A stretch of DNA of 38,808 nt from positions 1 to 38,808 of IMG/VR virus record IMGVR_UViG_3300043639_000040, one strand, 5' to 3'. This document shows, one piece after another, positions 1 through 5,835 of the stretch (its first letter is position 1; every line of letters starts with the position of its first letter). The notes under the pieces are model-generated. The model searched no databases. It was not told the origin of the DNA and saw only the letters and a list, made by a program, of their open reading frames with translations. This DNA comes from a virus. A program made the position numbers and the translations under genes.

Positions 1-689
1 CGTCCGATCTCGTTGTTACCCGACGAGCCGATCTGGGCGTTGTTACCCGACGAGCCGATCTGGGCGTTGTTACCCGACGAGCCGATCTTGGCGTTGTAAC
101 CCGACGAGCCGATCTTGGCGTTGTAACCCGACGAGCCGATCTTGGCGTTGTAACCCGACGAGCCGATCTGGGCGTTGTTACCCGACGAGCCGATCTTGGC
201 GTCATCTTCATCGGTGGTAAGGCCGTCGGATGATTTTTTTATAGAAATTACGTCGATTTCCGCGAACGCAGTAAGTTCACTAATATAATTCGGCAGGAAT
301 TGGGCCAGCATCTTTGGCAGAGGACCCGTCTCGATGATGCGAGCCTTTTGAACTTTGACCTTATCGCCTTCTACATCGATCAGAGGACAATCGACGTTCT
401 CAAAGATGACGCCGATCGCGTTCGGGTCCCAATCAAGTAATGACCAATTACCAAGGCCATTCTTTAGGCCATGCAGTCCACCCCCGCAGACCGCCTCAGA
501 TGTATAATCTTCGGCCTCGAGTATCTTTCCTTCTTCCCAGATAAATGGTTCGGCGTCGACGGTCCGGCCGTTTTTAAGCCGCTGACTGCTGCCTTCCATG
601 TTTGGGCCGCAAGTACGAAGCATCTTAAAAGTTTCAAACTCCGGTTTTGCCGCCTTTTGTGTTTTCTTTGTATCTGCTTTATTTGCCAT
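1..689 (-). CDS. Phage repeat protein (SSG 9-mer repeats), N-terminal part, runs off window
   Basis: This is the N-terminal part of a protein that leaves the window at base 1. It begins with ATG at 689, reads MANKADTKKTQKAAKPEFET, and follows an AAACTTGGAG leader (701-710) with GGAG 11 nt before the start. About 163 residues of non-repetitive sequence, including a VCGGGLHG motif and an acidic Asp/Glu stretch, are followed by 9-residue repeats of type IGSSGNNAQ / IGSSGYNAK. Seven repeat units are visible, with cccgacgag at 19, 46, 73, 100, 127, 154 and 181. The same repeat and frame reappear at the right end of the window (38808 to 38393), so this is very probably one gene split by the window boundary. 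Similar repeat proteins of unknown function, with a GLHG-type N-terminal domain, are known from many phages and gut bacteria as I remember them. A beta-solenoid fold is plausible. Function unknown. Confidence 0.8.
   Translation of the reverse strand, partial: MANKADTKKTQKAAKPEFETFKMLRTCGPNMEGSSQRLKNGRTVDAEPFIWEEGKILEAEDYTSEAVCGGGLHGLKNGLGNWSLLDWDPNAIGVIFENVDCPLIDVEGDKVKVQKARIIETGPLPKMLAQFLPNYISELTAFAEIDVISIKKSSDGLTTDEDDAKIGSSGNNAQIGSSGYNAKIGSSGYNAKIGSSGYNAKIGSSGNNAQIGSSGNNAQIGSSGNNEIG
19..207. repeat. 27-bp tandem direct repeat array, left part
   Basis: Seven in-frame 27-bp units share the core cccgacgagccgatct. They alternate between two variants: ctgggcgttgtta (codes NNAQ on the minus strand) and cttggcgttgtaa (codes YNAK). 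The first 18 bases of the window are a damaged unit: three bases (ggg) are missing and the start does not match the consensus, as expected for an assembly end. Confidence 0.95.
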
Positions 690-713
690 TTTTGCTTTTT
701 CTCCAAGTTTTAT

Positions 714-1172
714 TTAGTTTTGCTCCGCTTCAAGTTTTGCCCGGTGACCACGCAAGGCCGTTCGAACCCCGGCTTTGATCGCATCGTCGGCATCCAGCAG
801 CATTTCGAGATCCTTTACCTCTTGCAGCGTTAATTTGCCGTCGGCAATGGCAGCGAGATAGCTCTCGAATATCGCGTTGCTGGATTTGAATTTCTTTTGG
901 AAGATCTCCGCGGTTTCGCGTTTGGGTATGGATCGGCGGTATTTCTCGCGAACATACGCGAGCTCGTTATCCCAAGCCTCAGTAGGTATACCGCCCTTAC
1001 AAGCCCCCTGGTACATAGATAAGAACGCTGTAAAATAATCGTCTTTGTTCTCTTCAAGGATCTGGTAGATGAACGATTCTGATTTGTTCCAACCGATCGC
1101 CATTGCCTTTACTCTGTCCGTCAAAGCTTCCCGGGTAGCGTCTGTGAGATAGCTGTAATTTTCTTTGGGCAT
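714..1172 (-). CDS. Putative CII-like phage regulator (152 aa)
   Basis: The chosen start is ATG at 1172 (MPKENYSYLTDATREALTDR). A TTG at 1265 would add 31 residues, but that extension is Cys/Ser-rich and unlike the rest. The first 50 residues predict several short helices. The segment ALTDRVKAMAIGWNKSESFI followed by YQILEENKDDYF resembles the helix-turn-helix of CII/CP76-type phage regulators, and the next segment (FLSMYQGACKGG) fits the second helical part. The C-terminal half is helical and charged, ending in LRGHRAKLEAEQN. It is the last small gene before the repeat protein, whose leader starts right after the stop codon. A role in the lysis/lysogeny decision or in early transcription is an inference from position and a weak motif match. 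Confidence 0.5.
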   Translation of the reverse strand: MPKENYSYLTDATREALTDRVKAMAIGWNKSESFIYQILEENKDDYFTAFLSMYQGACKGGIPTEAWDNELAYVREKYRRSIPKRETAEIFQKKFKSSNAIFESYLAAIADGKLTLQEVKDLEMLLDADDAIKAGVRTALRGHRAKLEAEQN

Positions 1173-1265
1173 GCAGATCTGGTTGAAAAAAAGACTGAAA
1201 ATTAAACCTGAAAGACAGATAGACCCGGATAGTCTGTGCGCGTTCGAACAACAGATGTTTGACAA

Positions 1266-1400
1266 CTAAATTTGCTTTCGATTTTTACGCCAAAGGTTGA
1301 TGGCTTCGGCAATGATCACTGGCGACAAGACCAATACAGTTACCGGCCAGATCCTGACCGCAAATCTTTGAATTCCCGACGGTAGATGAATGTTCTTCAT
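1266..1400 (-). CDS. Small single-span membrane protein (44 aa)
   Basis: The ATG at 1400 overlaps the stop codon of the upstream gene in an ATGA arrangement and has a good ribosome binding site (cggag, 6 nt upstream). The product starts MKNIHLPSGIQRFAVR, has one hydrophobic segment (IWPVTVLVLSPVIIAEAINL) and ends with a basic tail (WRKNRKQI). This predicts a single membrane span with the basic end in the cytoplasm. A longer reading from 1532 exists but crosses the upstream gene in another frame. No family recognised. Confidence 0.6.
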   Translation of the reverse strand: MKNIHLPSGIQRFAVRIWPVTVLVLSPVIIAEAINLWRKNRKQI

Positions 1401-1660
1401 ATAAGCTCCGTAATTGCCGGTTGCCGGCGGGCGCGTTTTGGAAACTTTCGCTTCGCCGGGTTTCCTTGCTCGATAATTGAATCCCGTAAGGCCTCGCATT
1501 CCTGCCTGGAATAGAGCGTTCTTGACCCACATGGGAACCGCGTTAACTCATTTGTTCTACAAGACCCTGCATAAAGACCTGCCGCACTTACCCATGTCAA
1601 TATTTTCAGAGCCTCTCGCGGCCGTATAAGTTCGTGGGACTCAAATGCTGTGCTTACCAT
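1397..1660 (-). CDS. Excisionase-like HTH protein (87 aa)
   Basis: ATG at 1660, inside the end of the upstream gene, with a gagagg ribosome binding site 8 nt away; it ends in an ATGA overlap with the next gene. Residues about 10-60 follow the pattern of the excisionase/MerR-like winged helix (HTH_17). LIRPREALKILTWVSAAGLY corresponds to the usual sites-eeAAeiLgVs-LY helix pair, then LTRFPCGSRTLYSRQECEAL to the wing and the next helix. The C-terminus is basic (KRKFPKRARRQ). Phage genomes with a tyrosine integrase usually carry a small excisionase of this size, and the integrase here (4455-5594) has no other obvious partner. The match is by eye and degenerate, so a general DNA-binding regulator is possible. 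Confidence 0.5.
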   Translation of the reverse strand: MVSTAFESHELIRPREALKILTWVSAAGLYAGSCRTNELTRFPCGSRTLYSRQECEALRDSIIEQGNPAKRKFPKRARRQPAITELI

Positions 1661-1845
1661 GCCCCTTGCCCTCTCAGCCAATTAGCGGCAAATATGGCGT
1701 CCGCGTCCTGCGGATAAGAAGTTGCCATTCGAACCTGATAATCGATCTCATCGTGATATTGCCAGGTCGCAGCAACTACAGGGTCCATGCTGAGATCGTT
1801 CGACTCTTCGTAATCGGTATCTATGTATTCGCTGATCTCTGGCAT
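1654..1845 (-). CDS. Small acidic hypothetical protein (63 aa)
   Basis: ATG at 1845 (MPEISEYIDTDYEESNDLSM) has a ggag ribosome binding site 8 nt upstream; an earlier ATG at 1938 lacks one and lies within the previous gene. The protein is acidic at the N-terminus and ends ANWLRGQGAW. It overlaps the previous gene by 25 nt and the next by 7 nt, typical of tightly packed phage early genes. No family recognised. Confidence 0.6.
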   Translation of the reverse strand: MPEISEYIDTDYEESNDLSMDPVVAATWQYHDEIDYQVRMATSYPQDADAIFAANWLRGQGAW

Positions 1846-2009
1846 TCCAATTTCTCCGTATCGAGTAAACTTTCCACGAATTCCCATGCGTCGGTGTACC
1901 ATTCGTGATTGATCATGTGATTGCACGTGGCTACGCACATTTGCAGGAAGAGGTAATTAGCGACTCGGGCTAATGTCATCGGATAATCCGGAGCCTCTTT
2001 CGCGTTCAT
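1821..2009 (-). CDS. Small hypothetical protein (62 aa)
   Basis: The ATG at 2009 forms an ATGA overlap with the stop of the SWIM gene, implying translational coupling. The product (MNAKEAPDYPMTLARVANYL...) is helical, contains two Cys and two His near the centre (CVATCNHMINH), and ends KLECQRSANT. A metal-binding cluster is conceivable but not demonstrated. No family recognised. Confidence 0.55.
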   Translation of the reverse strand: MNAKEAPDYPMTLARVANYLFLQMCVATCNHMINHEWYTDAWEFVESLLDTEKLECQRSANT

Positions 2010-2407
2010 GCCAGCCCCAATATCTGCATGGCTCCGTCGCGAGACCAGCCTTCGTCCTGCATGTACTCAACATCGGCGGCTTCCCTTTCGGCGGTGAAGT
2101 AATGCTCGAGCAGTCTTTTTGCAGCCCGATGCCAACAGATGTAGCCGTTCATGTGGGCTTTGCACTGACAGCGACCGTCCGGCTTGATCTCGTAGATCTC
2201 ATTCGAATCGCTCCAGATGAGCAGATTGCCGTCATCTGCCGAATACTCCATGAACGAACCGCTCGTTTGTATCCGATGTGCCGCTTTAGCAATGGCGTTA
2301 ATGGCCCGTGTTTTTTCAAAAGTATTGATCTGGAAGTTTGCATCGACCGTAGCCACTGCATCCGCGATCACCTTTCCAAAAAGATCTTCATTCTCAATCT
2401 TGATCAT
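2006..2407 (-). CDS. SWIM zinc-finger protein (133 aa)
   Basis: ATG at 2407 with ggag 10 nt upstream inside the ACTTGGAGA leader. The key motif is C80-Q-C82, then C91-W-H93 (CQCKAHMNGYICWH), exactly the CxC...CxH arrangement of SWIM zinc fingers, which bind DNA or proteins. The preceding residues (IWSDSNEIYEIKPDGR) fit the short beta strands that normally lead into a SWIM motif. The N-terminal 50 residues are helical. It is the first gene downstream of the operator cluster on the minus strand, so it is probably an early gene under repressor control. Comparable small SWIM proteins occur in other phage and plasmid early regions; the role is unknown. Confidence 0.7.
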   Translation of the reverse strand: MIKIENEDLFGKVIADAVATVDANFQINTFEKTRAINAIAKAAHRIQTSGSFMEYSADDGNLLIWSDSNEIYEIKPDGRCQCKAHMNGYICWHRAAKRLLEHYFTAEREAADVEYMQDEGWSRDGAMQILGLA

Positions 2408-2417
2408 CTGCGTTTCT

Positions 2418-2425
2418 CTCCAAGT
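2418..2425 (-). promoter_or_regulatory. ACTTGGAG leader motif before the SWIM gene
   Basis: ACTTGGAG on the minus strand, 10 nt before the ATG at 2407. It acts at least as a Shine-Dalgarno site. The same extended word precedes the genes starting at 689, 34264 and 35348. Confidence 0.5.
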
Positions 2426-2504
2426 GTTTTTGGTTTACCGGTCAGTGTCCGATGGGTTTGTTCAAGCCGTTCTCTCGGCAGATCGTTGCTAACTTGATAG
2501 ATAG

Positions 2505-2547
2505 CCTAACATAGAATGTTAGGTAATGCAACAGCAAATGTTAGGTA
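2505..2547. promoter_or_regulatory. Operator sites downstream of cro-like gene
   Basis: A perfect inverted repeat, CCTAACAT-AGA-ATGTTAGG (2505-2523), is followed by a half-site aaatgttaggta (2536-2547) that overlaps the stop codon of the cro-like gene. The AATGTTAGG half-site recurs on the other side of that gene. The palindrome overlaps the likely promoter of the minus-strand early operon that starts with the SWIM gene. A phage repressor operator is the natural reading. Confidence 0.7.
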
Positions 2548-2771
2548 GAAGCACAAAAAATTTTAGGCGGGGTTGAGACGAGTATCTTTTTAACGTCTAA
2601 ACCGATCTCCCGGCAAATGTCCGAAAGGAGCTCATAAGATGCGTTTTTACCAGTTTCCGCCCGGTGTATCGTCATCTCCGTAACTCCAAGTCGTTCAGCA
2701 AGTTCCTTTTGGGTGATCTTCTTTTTTCGGGCCGCGGCAAGGAGTTCCGGATTGTAATGGTCTGCGTTCAT
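2541..2771 (-). CDS. Cro-like HTH_XRE regulator (76 aa)
   Basis: A small XRE-family DNA-binding protein. The helix-turn-helix is clear: ITQKELAERLGVTEMTIHRA, about residues 19-38, followed by ETGKNASYELLSDICREIGL. Length and composition fit Cro/antirepressor proteins. It is divergent from the larger repressor at 2870-3322 and flanked on both sides by AATGTTAGG operator sites. ATG at 2771 has no strong ribosome binding site; the predicted promoter is so close that the message may have almost no leader. The C-terminal tail KIFCAST is encoded over part of an operator half-site. It most likely competes with the repressor for the same operators and favours lytic growth. Confidence 0.8.
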   Translation of the reverse strand: MNADHYNPELLAAARKKKITQKELAERLGVTEMTIHRAETGKNASYELLSDICREIGLDVKKILVSTPPKIFCAST

Positions 2772-2782
2772 CGTTTTTGAAA

Positions 2783-2809
2783 ATTATCACATTAATACAG
2801 CGAGGTCAA
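2783..2809 (-). promoter_or_regulatory. Predicted promoter of cro-like gene
   Basis: On the minus strand TTGACC (2804-2809) and GATAAT (2783-2788, preceded by TGT, an extended -10) are separated by 15 bp. An operator half-site lies immediately upstream (2814-2823). The spacer is slightly short for sigma-70. Confidence 0.5.
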
Positions 2810-2813
2810 CACT

Positions 2814-2873
2814 AAATGTTAGGTAATCTATCTTGTAATGTTCGGTTGGGTTATCCAACAATAAATGTTATGC
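2814..2873. promoter_or_regulatory. Operator cluster in divergent region
   Basis: Three related sites: aaatgttaggtaa (2814-2826), aatgttcgg (2837-2845) and aaatgttatg (2863-2872). The last overlaps the preferred start of the repressor gene. Together with the two sites at 2505-2547 they form a five-member operator set around the cro-like gene, consistent with a repressor/Cro switch. Confidence 0.65.
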
Positions 2874-3322
2874 CGTCAATGCTGCCTAAGACCCACTGGC
2901 AACAGTTTGGAGCCTGGATACGAAAGATGCGCAGGGATGCTGAGCTGACACAAAAACAGGTGGCCGATCGCTCCGGCATCCATGAGGTCCAGCTTGCCCG
3001 GATCGAGAAAGGCGAAAGCGGCACAAAAAGGGATACCGTGATCGCTTTGGCAAAAGCTATCGGCATAGATGAAGAGATCGCCTTGAATAACGCCGGTTAT
3101 GCAACGGTGAACTCAGACAATAAATCCGGCTTGATCATTCCCGCTTATCCCAAACGGCCTAAAAATATCGCGGAATTTTTAGAAGCACTTGGAGCCATTG
3201 GTGAATTTAACTTCGCTATAGACCCTGCAGAGTTAGATAAGTACACAGAAGATGATTTTCAAGAACTGCTCGAGCGGATCAAAGCCGATGTGGAAATTAC
3301 AGTACGGAGAAAAAGACGATGA
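2870..3322 (+). CDS. CI-like HTH_XRE repressor (150 aa)
   Basis: The N-terminal XRE helix-turn-helix is clear: LTQKQVADRSGIHEVQLARI, then EKGESGTKRDTVIALAKAIG. The C-terminal part (GLIIPAYPKRPKNIAEFLEA onward) is a short acidic helical region, not the S24 peptidase domain of LexA/CI proteins. Cleavage in trans by the ImmA-type protease encoded two genes downstream is therefore a reasonable model, as in ICEBs1 and similar phages. An upstream ATG at 2816 would read through operator sequence; I prefer ATG at 2870 (MPSMLPKTHW) or 2879. No ribosome binding site is visible, so translation may be leaderless. It overlaps the next gene by ATGA. Confidence 0.8.
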   Translation: MPSMLPKTHWQQFGAWIRKMRRDAELTQKQVADRSGIHEVQLARIEKGESGTKRDTVIALAKAIGIDEEIALNNAGYATVNSDNKSGLIIPAYPKRPKNIAEFLEALGAIGEFNFAIDPAELDKYTEDDFQELLERIKADVEITVRRKRR

Positions 3323-3450
3323 GTATCTACGTAATGCCTGAAACCGAAACACCCGACGAGCTCCCGGAGCCACCGGCAGATAGCCTTATTTGCCAAATAA
3401 AGGTCACTCCGATCGAAGATCCTCAAGAAGATGTTGAGCTAGAAAAATGA
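3319..3450 (+). CDS. Small acidic protein in lysogeny operon (43 aa)
   Basis: ATG at 3319 overlaps the repressor stop (ATGA) and its own stop overlaps the next start (ATGA), so it is translationally coupled on both sides. That is the main evidence it is real. The product begins MSIYVMPETETPDELPEPPA and is rich in Glu, Asp and Pro, probably largely disordered. No family recognised. It could be a partner or inhibitor of the repressor or protease; that is speculation from position only. Confidence 0.65.
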   Translation: MSIYVMPETETPDELPEPPADSLICQIKVTPIEDPQEDVELEK

Positions 3451-3854
3451 AAATACTTATTTGGGCCCTGATCTTGTTATCCGCCGGCGTTTCTTTCGCG
3501 CAATCAGATCTGCCGGATAAAGGATCTCTCTCCGACATAAAAGGCAAAACGAAGATCTATATCGCGGCCGATGCCATCAATGCCGGCTACATAAACAGCG
3601 AGCTCGCCAAGCATAAAGAGTTTGCAAATACTGCCTCAGCAGATACGGCAGAGTTTATTGTTGAATATCACACCATCTCTACCGATACTGCAACGTCGCT
3701 GCAGCTGCCGATTGAGACCGGGCAGGTCGATGTGTATTTCTTTCGAGACGGCAAAAGAGTGGTCGTTTGGAGCAAGGGTGATACCAAAGGCAATAGAGGC
3801 CCCGCGGCATCTTTATTCAAACAGTTCTTAAAAGACCTGGCGAAAACAAAATAA
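3447..3854 (+). CDS. Secreted protein in lysogeny operon, candidate conversion gene (135 aa)
   Basis: The N-terminus (MKILIWALILLSAGVSFAQS) is a textbook Sec signal peptide with likely cleavage after FAQ or SFA. The mature part starts SDLPDKGSLSDIKGKTKIYI and contains a KTKIYIAAD...FIVEYH...KRVVVWSKGD pattern that suggests an alpha/beta domain. From memory, similar exported proteins of unknown function, with a LKGKTKVYI-type start, are common in Acidobacteriota. It is coupled by ATGA to the gene before it and lies on the repressor transcript, so it should be made in lysogens. That makes it a lysogenic-conversion candidate. No catalytic motif is visible. Confidence 0.7.
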   Translation: MKILIWALILLSAGVSFAQSDLPDKGSLSDIKGKTKIYIAADAINAGYINSELAKHKEFANTASADTAEFIVEYHTISTDTATSLQLPIETGQVDVYFFRDGKRVVVWSKGDTKGNRGPAASLFKQFLKDLAKTK

Positions 3855-3861
3855 CTGATTT

Positions 3862-3890
3862 TTGACACGTTCGGCCGCTCGGTTTAATAT
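3862..3890 (+). promoter_or_regulatory. Near-consensus promoter for immA-int
   Basis: TTGACA (3862-3867), exactly 17 bp, then TAATAT (3885-3890): close to sigma-70 consensus. It lies just after the stop of the secreted protein and just before the protease gene, with initiation expected near 3897. Confidence 0.75.
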
Positions 3891-3933
3891 TCAACTATGC
3901 ACTTTGTTTCACAGATGGCACAAAACACTAATC

Positions 3934-4404
3934 ATGCATTTACTCTTTACATCACTGAAACGCGTCTTTCCCTACCTCAACTCTCAGCCGTACACTTTTG
4001 ACGATGTTGAACGAATAGCTAAACGCGAACGCATAAAACTTACGGTCTGTGACTACAATCCGGATATACTTGGCTACTTTTGCACTCGGAAAACTCCACA
4101 GAGAACTAAGAAATTCATCGTCATAAATTCCCGACTGGATATCATCGGCCGGACGTTCATCGGTTTACACGAACTTGCTCATTATTTTCTTCACGCACCG
4201 ACATCGCCAAAACAATGGTTCTACTGTCGCCGGATTGCGGAGCTTACCCGATCCAAGCATGACTGCGAAGCGGACGCCTTTGCTCTTATCGCCATGCTGC
4301 CGCTCTGGATGATAGTCGAATTGAATGGCAGTCAGGACCTTCACCCGGCTTTAGCCGATTTGTGTATTCGTCGTAAGAAGCTTTGGGAAAAACACCGAAT
4401 ATAG
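3934..4404 (+). CDS. ImmA/IrrE-type metalloprotease (156 aa)
   Basis: It carries the zinc-protease motif H79-E80-L-A-H83 in GLHELAHYFLH and a downstream acidic site in CEADAFALIAMLP (E112), the arrangement of the ImmA/IrrE (M78) family. The usual upstream helix pattern is present (DDVERIAKRERIKLTVCDYN). In known systems such proteases cleave a CI-like repressor after DNA damage, and the repressor here lacks its own protease domain, so the pairing fits. An in-frame TTG at 3862 lies on the -35 box of the promoter, so ATG 3934 is preferred. No helix-turn-helix is fused to it. Confidence 0.8.
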   Translation: MHLLFTSLKRVFPYLNSQPYTFDDVERIAKRERIKLTVCDYNPDILGYFCTRKTPQRTKKFIVINSRLDIIGRTFIGLHELAHYFLHAPTSPKQWFYCRRIAELTRSKHDCEADAFALIAMLPLWMIVELNGSQDLHPALADLCIRRKKLWEKHRI

Positions 4405-4416
4405 GACACATCTGAC

Positions 4417-4455
4417 CTATATAGCACATGTGCTATATAGCGTATCTGCTATATA
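4417..4455. promoter_or_regulatory. 24-bp perfect palindrome plus extra half-site at integrase start
   Basis: Bases 4417-4440 are a perfect palindrome with arms CTATATAGCACA and TGTGCTATATAG. A third copy of the half-site, TGCTATATA (4447-4455), runs into the integrase start codon. Protein binding here would block integrase translation initiation or transcription, so it may be an autoregulatory or integrase-binding site. Confidence 0.7.
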
Positions 4456-5594
4456 TGGCAGTCAAAAAGTATTTTGTGAATGGGCCCAAAGACGGCTATC
4501 AGTACGATCGCAAAGAGAATAAGTACTTTTCCTGGGGTTACGATATCTGGATATCAGGTGAACGGATCAGAGAACGCGGATTGCCTACTCGTCAAGCAGC
4601 TGCGGCTGCGATCACACAGCTAAAGCAAAATGCCCGTAACGAACGTTTAGGAATCGTAAGCCCGAAAGACCCGCCGATGCTCATAGAACTATTTCAGCAG
4701 AAGTTAAATGCCATGCCAGTCGGTCCTGAGCGGTCCCGGGCAAAGCGGGTGATGAGCAAATTTCTGGAACCGCTGCCCAATGGTATCAAAGTTACAGAGC
4801 TACGAGCCGTCCATATTCAGGATTACGTTCACGGCCGTGCCGCCGCCGGCGTATCTGCGTCCACCATCCGGCGGGAACTCGTGCCGGTAGTTGCCGCTCT
4901 GAATGCTGCAGGAACATTCTATGAGGCATTGGAATCCTACCGGCCGCCAAAGATCACACGGCCTAAGATCTCAAAAACCCGCAAATCAAAAGTGATCACT
5001 CCGGGCGAACTGGCTGCCATATTAAAATGGCTATTCGATCCTAAAAACGATAAAGGCCGCGGCTTATGTCGACGCGCCGGATTATTCCTACAGTTATGCC
5101 TTTTGACGGCATCGCGGCCTGGTGAAATCGCTCATTTGAAAAAGTCTGACGTCGACCTGAATTCAATGATGCTAAGGATAGAGGGAACCAAGACCCGTTT
5201 TGAGAGTGTCGCCGGGCTCCGGCATTTGAATATCTCACCTGCTATGGAAAAGATCTTGCTCGAGAGAATGGAATTAAGTAACAGTGAATATTTATTTACC
5301 CGGGCCGGAAAGGTGACTGGCAAGATGTACGATGCTTTAAAGGCAGCCTGCGAAGCCAACGGCTATGCTTATGGTAAAAACGAGCCGCATGGGATCACGT
5401 TTAGCAGATCCAGGCATACAGGAATCACCAACATGCTTCGTAGTGGGGTAGATATCCAAACCGTGGGAACGATCGTCGGACATTCGAATTCTACGATGAC
5501 CCTGCACTACGCCCACGGTGATCCTGAAGCTATAAAAAAAGCGATATTTGAGCTAAATAAGCTGTTTAAAGTGCGTGATCTCTTTGATGTTTAG
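4455..5594 (+). CDS. int: Tyrosine-family phage integrase (379 aa)
   Basis: A site-specific recombinase that would integrate and excise the phage. The N-terminal arm-binding-like region includes WGYDIWISGERIRERGLPTR, followed by a SAM-like core-binding domain (about 70-170) and the catalytic domain. Catalytic residues visible: R221 in TASRPGEIAHL, R330 in SRSRHTG, H353 in GHSNSTMT, and the nucleophile Y362 in LHYAHGD. The His normally three residues before the second Arg appears to be Ser327, an oddity also seen in some active relatives. An ATG at 4428 reads through palindromic DNA; ATG 4455 (MAVKKYFVNG) is preferred. The gene is convergent with the lysis genes. Confidence 0.9.
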   Translation: MAVKKYFVNGPKDGYQYDRKENKYFSWGYDIWISGERIRERGLPTRQAAAAAITQLKQNARNERLGIVSPKDPPMLIELFQQKLNAMPVGPERSRAKRVMSKFLEPLPNGIKVTELRAVHIQDYVHGRAAAGVSASTIRRELVPVVAALNAAGTFYEALESYRPPKITRPKISKTRKSKVITPGELAAILKWLFDPKNDKGRGLCRRAGLFLQLCLLTASRPGEIAHLKKSDVDLNSMMLRIEGTKTRFESVAGLRHLNISPAMEKILLERMELSNSEYLFTRAGKVTGKMYDALKAACEANGYAYGKNEPHGITFSRSRHTGITNMLRSGVDIQTVGTIVGHSNSTMTLHYAHGDPEAIKKAIFELNKLFKVRDLFDV

Positions 5595-5835
5595 ACAATA
5601 TCCGGTCAATAAATATGGTTTGTAAATAGCAGAACGCCCTGATTATAAGGCTTTGAAAATAAAAAAGTATGCCCTCGGTAGGTATTTTTTATTTAGGATA
5701 GTATCGTTAAAAGCCTCTGATTTATTGAGGTTTCTTAAAAAGTTAGAGATTTTAAGACATTCTAAAACGCTGATATTTGGCAGATCAGCTATGCAAATGG
5801 ACAAAATCCGGACAACAATTTATTACAGGATAGTT
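5595..5835. other. AT-rich intergenic region, likely attP location
   Basis: 241 bp without a convincing gene lie between the convergent integrase and the lysis operon. A 66-aa plus-strand frame here is of low complexity and has no ribosome binding site. Phage attP sites usually flank the integrase 3' end, so this is the likely place. I could not recognise a tRNA 3' segment or a core repeat. Confidence 0.4.
5711..5737 (+). terminator. Possible weak terminator after integrase
   Basis: AAGCCTC (5711-5717) can pair with GAGGTTT (5727-5733, one G-T pair), followed by tctt. The stem is weak but correctly placed after the integrase. Confidence 0.35.

Noticed and set aside
1-207. 27-bp array as a CRISPR array
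   Set aside because: There are no spacers; units are contiguous, of coding length (multiples of 3) and in frame with a flanking gene.
464-833. Overlapping frames on both strands over the repeat protein N-terminus
   Set aside because: The repeat-protein frame from ATG 689 has a good ribosome binding site, conserved-looking motifs and continues into the in-frame repeat array; the others are shadows with odd composition.
3897-4001. A 34-codon ATG frame just after the predicted promoter for immA
   Set aside because: No ribosome binding site, it overlaps the protease gene in another frame, and its sequence shows no recognisable pattern; it may still be a leader peptide.
5620-5660. tRNA-like segment (ccctgattataagg) as an attP core
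   Set aside because: The loop does not satisfy the conserved U33 rule and no second arm or T-loop is visible.
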